Source: Clostridiales bacterium (GTDB taxonomy: Bacteria > Bacillota > Clostridia > Tissierellales > Sedimentibacteraceae). Taken from it: a stretch of DNA of 11,986 nt. The DNA lies in assembly GCA_003497505.1 (NCBI GenBank), contig DNNV01000100.1:1-11986 (forward strand), in the 5' to 3' direction. Shown one piece after another: positions 6,092-11,986 of this stretch (position 1 is its first letter; each line of letters opens with the position of its first letter). The position numbers and the translations under genes were made by a program. Under the pieces are notes generated by a model. It was not told the DNA's origin. It worked only from the letters and a program-made list of their open reading frames with translations, and ran no database searches.

Positions 6092-7660
6092 ATGGCGGAA
6101 CAATTTAAGAATGTTTGGAAGAATACAACAGAGTTTTGGGGAAAACTCAGCGCAAAGAGAAAAAAGCTTATAATAGGCGGGGTAGCGGGTGTGTTAGCAC
6201 TTGCGCTTGTAATCACACTCATACTTAACAAAAAGGACTATGTGGTTCTTTTCAGCAACATAGATGAGGAAGAAACCGTCGAAGTAATGCGGCAGCTCCA
6301 GGAAAACAATGTTGATTATAAATATGAAAAAAGCGGAAACATACTGATTCCTAAAGACAGTGAAAGCATGCTGAGAATGCAGCTGGCACAGGCAGGTCAT
6401 CCGCGTACAGGAACTAACTATGATGTATTCATAAAAAATATTGATTTTATGACTACAGATTATGAAAAAAGACAATATGAAATTTTTCAGCTTCAGGAGA
6501 GACTTCAGGATTCTATTAAAACAATTGATGGTATAAATGATGCGATAGTAACAATTAATTTGCCGAAAACAAATAACTTTGCATGGGAAAGTAAAGTAAA
6601 TGCCGCATCGGCATCTGTAAAGCTCAACCTTGCAAGAGGCTATTCACTTTCGGCATCACAGTCCAGTGGTATTATGCAACTTGTCGTAAAAAGCGTTGAA
6701 GGGCTGAATGAAAAAAATGTAGCAATTATAGATACAGAGGGCAACAGCCTCGTTGTAAGCAGTGAAATGCAGCAGACAAATACTATTAAGCTGAAGCTTG
6801 AAATAGAAAAGCAATTTGAAGCGGAGACAGAAAAAGATGTAACCGAGTTTTTATCAAAGATATATGGCGAAGAAAACGTTAAGGTTTCAGCAAAATGCAC
6901 TATTAATTTTGATAAGAAAATAAGCGAGCTTCTCCAGTATCTGCCCGATGAAGAAACGAAGCACGGAGTTCCGAAGGAAGAAAAAAATGACAGGGAGATT
7001 ACCGGACCGGGTGAAACAGTAGGAGGTGTTCCGGGAACGGAAACAAATGCTGAGGTTCCAACATATCCCGGCGTCGTTATTGAAGGGGAAAACATATATT
7101 TCAGAGACTCAAACAGCATTAATTATCTGGTAAGTCAACTTAAGGAACAGATAGAACATAATCCGGGGAAAATCGAGAGCCTTACGGTTGCCGCTGTAGT
7201 AAATAAGGCAAACATGAGAGACGATGAACAGCAAAAAGTAAGAGAGTTGATTGCTTTTTCTACGGGTGTAGGTGTCGAGGATATTTCTCTGCACAATATG
7301 GTGTTTTATGATCCTTATGCACCGTCAGTTCCAGTTGTTGTAGAGCCAGGTGCACCGGAAGGGCTGCAGCTCAGGGATATGCTCATATACGGAGGAATTG
7401 GATTATCGGTTTTAGCGATATTAATATTTGTAATAAGTATTATATTAAGAAAAAGAAGAAAGAAAAAAGAAGCTGAAAAACAAGCTGCAATTGCAGAAGC
7501 AGCAGCAACAGATGGCTTCTCATGGGCTGATATTCAGGACGAGATTAAACTCCAGGAAACACCGGAACAGGTTATTAAGAAGCAGCTTAAGGACTTCACG
7601 TCAACTAATCCGGAAATAGCCGCTCAGCTCATAAGAACATGGTTAAAGGGGGAGGAATAA
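6092..7660 (+). CDS. fliF: FliF, flagellar MS-ring protein
   Basis: A 522-residue membrane protein. It has a first membrane segment at about 26-45 (IGGVAGVLALALVITLIL) after a basic cytoplasmic N-terminus, and a YscJ-like ring-building domain with LFSNIDEEETVEVMRQL and RMQLAQAGHPRTGTNYDVF. Next come the second ring domain, an extracytoplasmic region with a Gly/Pro/Glu-rich linker at about 300-330, and a second membrane segment at about 430-452 followed by RKRRKKK. The cytoplasmic tail (about 475-522), including NPEIAAQLIRTWLKGEE, is the FliG-binding end. FliF forms the ring in the cytoplasmic membrane on which rotor, rod and export gate assemble. The ATG at 6092 follows AGGAG at 6081-6085; the stop is 1 base before fliG. 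Confidence 0.98.
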   Translation: MAEQFKNVWKNTTEFWGKLSAKRKKLIIGGVAGVLALALVITLILNKKDYVVLFSNIDEEETVEVMRQLQENNVDYKYEKSGNILIPKDSESMLRMQLAQAGHPRTGTNYDVFIKNIDFMTTDYEKRQYEIFQLQERLQDSIKTIDGINDAIVTINLPKTNNFAWESKVNAASASVKLNLARGYSLSASQSSGIMQLVVKSVEGLNEKNVAIIDTEGNSLVVSSEMQQTNTIKLKLEIEKQFEAETEKDVTEFLSKIYGEENVKVSAKCTINFDKKISELLQYLPDEETKHGVPKEEKNDREITGPGETVGGVPGTETNAEVPTYPGVVIEGENIYFRDSNSINYLVSQLKEQIEHNPGKIESLTVAAVVNKANMRDDEQQKVRELIAFSTGVGVEDISLHNMVFYDPYAPSVPVVVEPGAPEGLQLRDMLIYGGIGLSVLAILIFVISIILRKRRKKKEAEKQAAIAEAAATDGFSWADIQDEIKLQETPEQVIKKQLKDFTSTNPEIAAQLIRTWLKGEE

Positions 7661-7661
7661 T

Positions 7662-8666
7662 ATGGCGGAAAAATTGACAAGCAGGCAAAAGGCAGCTGCT
7701 ATTATCATCTCTCTGGGAGCAGACGATGCATCAAAGATATACAAGTATTTGAAGGAAGATGAAATCGAGCAGCTCACATTTGAAATATCAAGGCTTCAGC
7801 ATCTGAACCCAGAAGTGGTCGAAGATACTTTAAAGGATTTCTATGATTTGTGTCTGACCCAAAAAGTTATAACCGAAGGTGGATTGGAATACGCAAGAAA
7901 TGTTCTTGAGAAGGCCTTTGGCTCTCAGACTGCGGCAAGCCTTCTGGAGAGAGTAACTAAGACCTTGAGAACAAAATCATTCGAATTCATCAGGAAGGCA
8001 GATTACAAAAATCTGCTGACAATCATACAGAATGAGCACCCGCAAACTATAGCTTTAATACTGTCATATGCAAGAGCAGATCAGGCTTCTGCCGTGATAT
8101 CGGAGCTTTCGAAGGAAAAAAGAATAGATGTGGTTGAAAGAATTGCAAAAATGGATCGAACTTCTCCTGAAATAATAAAATATGTGGAGCAGGAATTGGA
8201 AAAGAAATTCAACTCAATCATATCGGTGGATTTCACGGAAATAGGCGGAGTAAACTATGTTGCCGACGTTATGAACAACATGGATAGAAGTAACGAAAAA
8301 TACATATTTGATGAGCTTAACAAGAAGGATGCCAAGCTTGCGGACGAGATACGTATGCGAATGTTTGTGTTTGAGGATATTACTACAATGGATTCTATGA
8401 GCATTCAGAGATTCCTGCGTGAAGTGGATAGCAAGGACTTGGTATATGCAATCAAGGGATCAAATAAGGAAGTTGCAGATATGTTGTTTAATAATATGTC
8501 TACAAAGATGGGAGAAACCATCAAGTCCGAGCTGGAATACACTCACAATTTACGTATGAGAGATGTGGAAGAAGCTCAGCAGAGAATTGTATCTGTCATC
8601 AGGCGTCTTGAGGAAGAAGGAGAACTGGTTATAGCTAAGAGCGGAAAGGATGATATTATTGTCTAA
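7662..8666 (+). CDS. fliG: FliG, rotor/motor switch protein
   Basis: A 334-residue FliG. The N-terminal domain (1-100) that binds FliF has LTSRQKAAAIIISLGADDAS; the middle domain has the EHPQTIALIL motif (E125-Q128). The C-terminal torque domain has MFVFEDITTMDSMSIQRFLR, EVDSKDLVYAIKG and EEAQQRIVSVIRRLEEEGE. FliG couples stator ion flow to rotation and switches direction with FliM/FliN. By alignment to the Salmonella charged ridge from memory, K282 stands for R281 and S289-E290 for D288-D289, so one acidic ridge position is a serine. The ATG at 7662 has GGGGGAGG inside the fliF end. It overlaps fliH by 8 or 17 bases depending on the fliH start. Confidence 0.98.
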   Translation: MAEKLTSRQKAAAIIISLGADDASKIYKYLKEDEIEQLTFEISRLQHLNPEVVEDTLKDFYDLCLTQKVITEGGLEYARNVLEKAFGSQTAASLLERVTKTLRTKSFEFIRKADYKNLLTIIQNEHPQTIALILSYARADQASAVISELSKEKRIDVVERIAKMDRTSPEIIKYVEQELEKKFNSIISVDFTEIGGVNYVADVMNNMDRSNEKYIFDELNKKDAKLADEIRMRMFVFEDITTMDSMSIQRFLREVDSKDLVYAIKGSNKEVADMLFNNMSTKMGETIKSELEYTHNLRMRDVEEAQQRIVSVIRRLEEEGELVIAKSGKDDIIV

Positions 8667-9438
8667 TATAATCAAAGCCGAATATGTAATATTTGACGGT
8701 GGAAGTGAAAGCGGCGACATTCAGGTCAATAAAGCCGAGCAGCCGGAACCGAAAGCCATAAGTGCTATGAGGGAAGACCTGTATGAGATATATAACCATA
8801 GAGAAGAAATTATAAGAGAAGCAAATGACAATGCTTTAAGAATAATAAATTCAGCTAGAATAAGCTCTCAGGAAGAAATAGCAGAATGCAAAAAAAAAGG
8901 CTATGATGAAGGTTATGACTCGGGAGTGGAAGAGGGCAGAAAAAAAGGATATGTTGAAGGCTATGAGGCGGGCGAAATCAGAATTTCGGAAGCTCTCCAT
9001 GTACAGAGCGAAGCAAGGATGAGTGAACTTGCGGAAATGCTTGAGAAGGTCGAAGAAAGAAAAGAAGAAATAATATCAGAATATAAAGACAACCTGAGCA
9101 AACTTGCAATAGAAATAGCGGAAAAAATAATAAGACAGAAAATTGATTCAAGCGACGATGTAATATCAGGGATAATAAGAGGAGCTATCAAGGATTACAA
9201 AAACGCGGAATGGATCAAGGTATATATTTCAGAGAGAGATGACAGTAAACAAATTAAAGCTGACAAAGATCTCATAAAGGAACTCGAGGGTATTTCAAAG
9301 GATGTAAAATTTGAAGTATCAAATGACCTTCGAAAGGGAAGCGTGATTGTGGAAATGCCTGACGGTCTTGTGGATGCAAGTGTTGACACTCAGCTGAAGA
9401 ATTTTAAAGAGATGGTGCTGAACAAAGATGCAAATTGA
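8659..9438 (+). CDS. fliH: FliH, flagellar export ATPase regulator (TTG start preferred)
   Basis: A 259-residue, highly charged protein. The N-terminus MSNIIKAEYVIF resembles other clostridial FliH starts. It is followed by a long coiled coil and a run of seven glycines every fourth residue (81-105), the FliH/YscL GxxxG repeat. The C-terminal domain has LAIEIAEKIIRQKI, typical of FliH and V/F-ATPase stalk E-subunit relatives. FliH dimers bind the ATPase FliI and dock it at the export gate. I prefer the TTG at 8659, 8-9 bases after AAAGGA (8645-8650). The in-frame ATG at 8650 has that sequence touching it and would add MIL. It overlaps fliG by 8 bases and fliI by 11. A run of nine A lies at 8890-8898. 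Confidence 0.93.
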   Translation: MSNIIKAEYVIFDGGSESGDIQVNKAEQPEPKAISAMREDLYEIYNHREEIIREANDNALRIINSARISSQEEIAECKKKGYDEGYDSGVEEGRKKGYVEGYEAGEIRISEALHVQSEARMSELAEMLEKVEERKEEIISEYKDNLSKLAIEIAEKIIRQKIDSSDDVISGIIRGAIKDYKNAEWIKVYISERDDSKQIKADKDLIKELEGISKDVKFEVSNDLRKGSVIVEMPDGLVDASVDTQLKNFKEMVLNKDAN

Positions 9439-10738
9439 TGAAAAATTTAGAGATATTCAGGAAATATTGATGCGTGAAGATCTCTGCACCCATGTAGGTA
9501 AAGTAAAAAGAATATCAGGCATGATGATAGAGGCAACCGGAAGCAGGTACAAAATCGGAGATGTTTGTGAAATTGCTTCAGATATGCAGGGCAAGACAAT
9601 AAGGGCTGAGGTTGTTGGGTTTAATGACGGAAGGGTTCTTCTCATGCCATATGAAGACATAAAGGGCATCGGTCTCGGAAATACCGTTAAGTCGACTAAG
9701 AATAAATTAAAAATTCCCGTGGGGGATTTTCTAAAGGGAAGAATAGTTGATGCCACAGGACAACCAATAGATGATGGCGAGGAATTTCAAGGTGATGAAT
9801 ACTGCTATGTTGACAATGATTACATAAACCCCTTGTCCAGACCGAGAATAGATTCAACCCTTAGCTTTGGAGTAAAGGCAATAGATGGAATACTTACCAT
9901 CGGAAAGGGCCAGCGTATGGGAATATTTGCGGGCAGCGGAGTGGGAAAGAGCACGCTGCTTGGAATGGTGGCCAAGAATGTCAAGGCAGATATCAACGTA
10001 ATTGCACTTGTAGGTGAGAGGGGCCGTGAAGTAAGAGAGTTTATTGAAAAGGATTTGGGAGAGGAAGGACTTAAAAGGTCCGTGCTTGTAATAGCTACCT
10101 CTGACCAGCCGGCTATGCTCCGTGTAAAATGTGCACTTGTTGCTACAACTATTGCCGAATATTTCAAGGATAAGGGCAAGGATGTACTTCTAATGATGGA
10201 TTCCCTGACGAGATTTGCTATGGCGCAAAGAGAAATAGGTCTTGCCACAGGAGAACCTCCCGTGTCGAGGGGATACACTCCTTCCATTTATGCAGAGCTT
10301 CCTAAGTTATTAGAGAGAAGCGGAAACTTCCAGACGGGTTCAATAACAGGTATTTACACGGTGCTTGTCGAAGGTGATGACACAAATGAACCCATATCGG
10401 ATACAGTGCGCGGAATAGTGGACGGCCACATAGTGCTTACACGTAAGCTGGCAAATTCAAACCACTATCCTGCTATAGATATAAATGCAAGTATATCAAG
10501 GCTCATGAATGATATTGCTGCGAAGGAGCATAATGACGATGCCAAGAAAGTAAGAGATATTTTATCTGTATATTATGCGAATTATGATTTGATTTCAATA
10601 GGTGCATATAAAAAAGGCACAAACCCGAAATTAGATGAGGCTATGTCCAAGATTGACAAGGTAAATGAATTTCTTACACAAGGTGTAAATGATAAATACT
10701 CATATGATGAAATACTTCAGCTCATGAAGGATATATAG
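9428..10738 (+). CDS. fliI: FliI, flagellar export ATPase
   Basis: A 436-residue F1-beta-like ATPase with all core motifs. Walker A is AGSGVGKST (168-176); Walker B is DVLLMMDSL (252-260) with D258, followed by TRFAMAQREIGLATGEPPVS. It also has ALVGERGREVREF, ATSDQPAMLRVKCALVATTI and the ETPVSRGY-like PPVSRGYTPSIYAELPKLLE segment. The N-terminal beta domain is at 1-100 (GKVKRISGMMIEATG). FliI hydrolyses ATP to help unload chaperone-bound substrates into the flagellar type III export gate, with FliH and FliJ. The ATG at 9428 lies within the end of fliH and has only a weak ribosome binding site, so translation is probably coupled. A 25-base gap follows before fliJ. Confidence 0.98.
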   Translation: MQIDEKFRDIQEILMREDLCTHVGKVKRISGMMIEATGSRYKIGDVCEIASDMQGKTIRAEVVGFNDGRVLLMPYEDIKGIGLGNTVKSTKNKLKIPVGDFLKGRIVDATGQPIDDGEEFQGDEYCYVDNDYINPLSRPRIDSTLSFGVKAIDGILTIGKGQRMGIFAGSGVGKSTLLGMVAKNVKADINVIALVGERGREVREFIEKDLGEEGLKRSVLVIATSDQPAMLRVKCALVATTIAEYFKDKGKDVLLMMDSLTRFAMAQREIGLATGEPPVSRGYTPSIYAELPKLLERSGNFQTGSITGIYTVLVEGDDTNEPISDTVRGIVDGHIVLTRKLANSNHYPAIDINASISRLMNDIAAKEHNDDAKKVRDILSVYYANYDLISIGAYKKGTNPKLDEAMSKIDKVNEFLTQGVNDKYSYDEILQLMKDI

Positions 10739-10763
10739 TTTATAAATATAAGAGGTATAAAAA

Positions 10764-11216
10764 TTGAAAAAATTCAGTTTTTCACTGCAAAAGGTGCTGG
10801 AGATAAAAGAACAACTTTTGGACAATCTTAAAATCGAATTGGGAAATCTAAACAATGACATGAGAAAGATAGACATGGCCATTGAGAAATTAAGACTGCA
10901 ATTTTCTGATATCAACGATGAGTTTACACATAAATCATCAGTTTCCATAACTGTGGGAGAGATGACCTATTACAAAATGTTGATGGAGGATATTTTAAAA
11001 CAGATTGAGCGCAAGCAGGAAGAAAAACAGATGCTCATAAAGAAAATAGAAGCAAAAAGGTTGGAAATAGTCAGCATGAATATGGAAATTTCCAGCTTTG
11101 AGAAGCTCAAGGAGAAGGAGCTTGACAAATACAACAAGGCCCTCATCAAAAGTGAGGAATTGTTTATAGAAGAATTTGTTTCAAACAAAAGCATGACAAA
11201 CGAATACGCATTGTAA
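10764..11216 (+). CDS. fliJ: FliJ, flagellar export stalk/chaperone-escort protein (TTG start)
   Basis: A 150-residue protein, the usual FliJ length, that is nearly all predicted coiled coil (charged heptads from about 10 to 135). The N-terminus MKKFSFSLQKVLEIKEQLLD matches the family's MkkFkFrLqkvLdirE. FliJ is the gamma-subunit-like stalk that sits in the FliI hexamer and contacts the export gate FlhA. The start is TTG at 10764, preceded by AGAGG (10751-10755) with 8 bases between; no in-frame ATG would give the family N-terminus. It lies directly after fliI and before the probable fliK. B. subtilis has ylxF (motE-like) between fliJ and fliK; this window has none. Confidence 0.93.
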   Translation: MKKFSFSLQKVLEIKEQLLDNLKIELGNLNNDMRKIDMAIEKLRLQFSDINDEFTHKSSVSITVGEMTYYKMLMEDILKQIERKQEEKQMLIKKIEAKRLEIVSMNMEISSFEKLKEKELDKYNKALIKSEELFIEEFVSNKSMTNEYAL

Positions 11217-11245
11217 CAAGCTGCATTTGAAAGGAGGTGAGAAAA

Positions 11246-11986
11246 ATGAACATAGGAATGGATTTAAGCAATATGCTTGCAGGCAAAATTCCAAATACAT
11301 TGCTTCAGGGAAAGCAGGACATAAAAATGAACAACAGGACATTTGGGAATATGCTTAACATGCTCATGGCTGAAAATGAAATGATTCAGAGCACACCGTC
11401 TCATGATCCAAATATTGATTCGGGCCTTATGGCACTATTTGATACAAATAGCCTTATGAATCCAAACATATGCAAGAATACAGCTGCGTTCATGCCCCAT
11501 ATGGCAGACATGGAAGGAGCGTGGATGGGTGCTATTGAAGAGGACGGTGAAGAGAACAAAGGGCAAGGTTTTGCATATCCTGCAGAGCTGATACCGATGA
11601 TGAATTACTTTGAATATTTCAATTATGACAGCAGCGTTTCCACGGGTAATATATCAGAAATGGATAAGATAACTGAATTTATGGAATTGCAGTATAAGCC
11701 GGCAGCAACTGAAGGGTTCTCTCCAAATGAAATAACGCAAAGGCAAGCAGTGGAAGCTTCACCAGAACAAAACTTTTCGGAAACTATGATTAAAAACATT
11801 AAAAACGAAGAGGCCACTTCGCTTAAAGAAGAGAAGGAAAAGAATTTTGATGCAACAGTCAATATGAATACAGCATCGGAAGCAACGGCAATGCATGGTG
11901 AAAAAATAATTGTAAACATATCGGATGAAGCATCACAGTTGAGACCTCAGATACTTAATCAGGTAGGCGACAAAATTAAAGTGATG
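11246..11986 (+). CDS. fliK: Probable FliK, hook-length control protein (N-terminal 247 residues)
   Basis: The frame opens at ATG 11246 after a near-perfect AAGGAGGTGA (11231-11240) and runs to the window edge without a stop. The visible 247 residues are polar and low in similarity, with a methionine-rich first part (16 Met in residues 1-119, 22 in total). A Glu/Lys/Asn-rich linker follows at about 150-210. The last segment, IIVNISDEASQLRPQILNQV and then GDKIKVM, resembles the beginning of the conserved FliK C-terminal domain. FliK measures hook length and switches export specificity from hook to filament proteins. The name rests mainly on position after fliJ in the fla operon and on the last 30 residues; the decisive C-terminal domain is outside the window. 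Confidence 0.75.
   Translation, partial: MNIGMDLSNMLAGKIPNTLLQGKQDIKMNNRTFGNMLNMLMAENEMIQSTPSHDPNIDSGLMALFDTNSLMNPNICKNTAAFMPHMADMEGAWMGAIEEDGEENKGQGFAYPAELIPMMNYFEYFNYDSSVSTGNISEMDKITEFMELQYKPAATEGFSPNEITQRQAVEASPEQNFSETMIKNIKNEEATSLKEEKEKNFDATVNMNTASEATAMHGEKIIVNISDEASQLRPQILNQVGDKIKVM

Noticed and set aside
6640..7119. 159-codon minus-strand frame across fliF
   Set aside because: It is a shadow of the fliF coding sequence, serine/phenylalanine-rich, with no ribosome binding site or family resemblance. The same holds for the other minus-strand frames, including 9820-10287 in fliI.

Overview
The window is a stretch of flagellar genes, all on the + strand, from a low-GC Gram-positive bacterium. 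I infer the class Clostridia or a close relative. The reasons are the AT-rich codon use (AGA/AGG arginine, ATA isoleucine), strong AGGAGG-type ribosome binding sites, several TTG starts, the Bacillus/Clostridium gene order flgM-flgN-flgK-flgL-DUF6470-fliW-csrA, and a cyclic-di-GMP-I (GEMM-I) riboswitch in front of flgB, as is known in Clostridioides difficile. Nothing in the sequence fixes the species.

Region 1 (1-4452) is a late/regulatory operon. It holds the end of flgM (anti-sigma-28), flgN (chaperone for the hook-filament junction proteins), flgK and flgL (the two junction proteins), a DUF6470 gene of unknown function (YviE-like), fliW and csrA. The genes are separated by 11-15 bases or overlap. 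A good intrinsic terminator at 4524-4559 closes the operon.

Region 2 (4453-4923) is the only long non-coding stretch. After the terminator it holds an AT-rich segment, a near-consensus housekeeping promoter (TTGCAT-17-TATAAT, 4694-4722), a short 5' hairpin, a cyclic-di-GMP-I aptamer (about 4752-4834) and an expression platform with two mutually exclusive folds: an antiterminator (4813-4881) and a terminator (4857-4894). The arrangement predicts an OFF switch: c-di-GMP holds the aptamer, which frees the terminator and stops transcription before flgB.

Region 3 (4924-11986) is the start of the early fla/che-type operon: flgB and flgC (proximal rod), fliE (rod-MS-ring adaptor), fliF (MS ring), fliG (rotor/switch), fliH, fliI and fliJ (export ATPase complex), then the N-terminal part of a probable fliK (hook-length control), which runs off the window. 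Genes are tightly packed and often translationally coupled.

Together the genes supply rod, rotor and export apparatus first (region 3, gated by c-di-GMP) and the junction proteins with the flagellin-checkpoint regulators second (region 1; FlgM/sigma-28 and FliW/CsrA). I found no mobile element, CRISPR array, tRNA/rRNA or pseudogene. I found no wholly new system. The most informative item is the riboswitch and its expression platform; the least understood gene is the DUF6470 gene.
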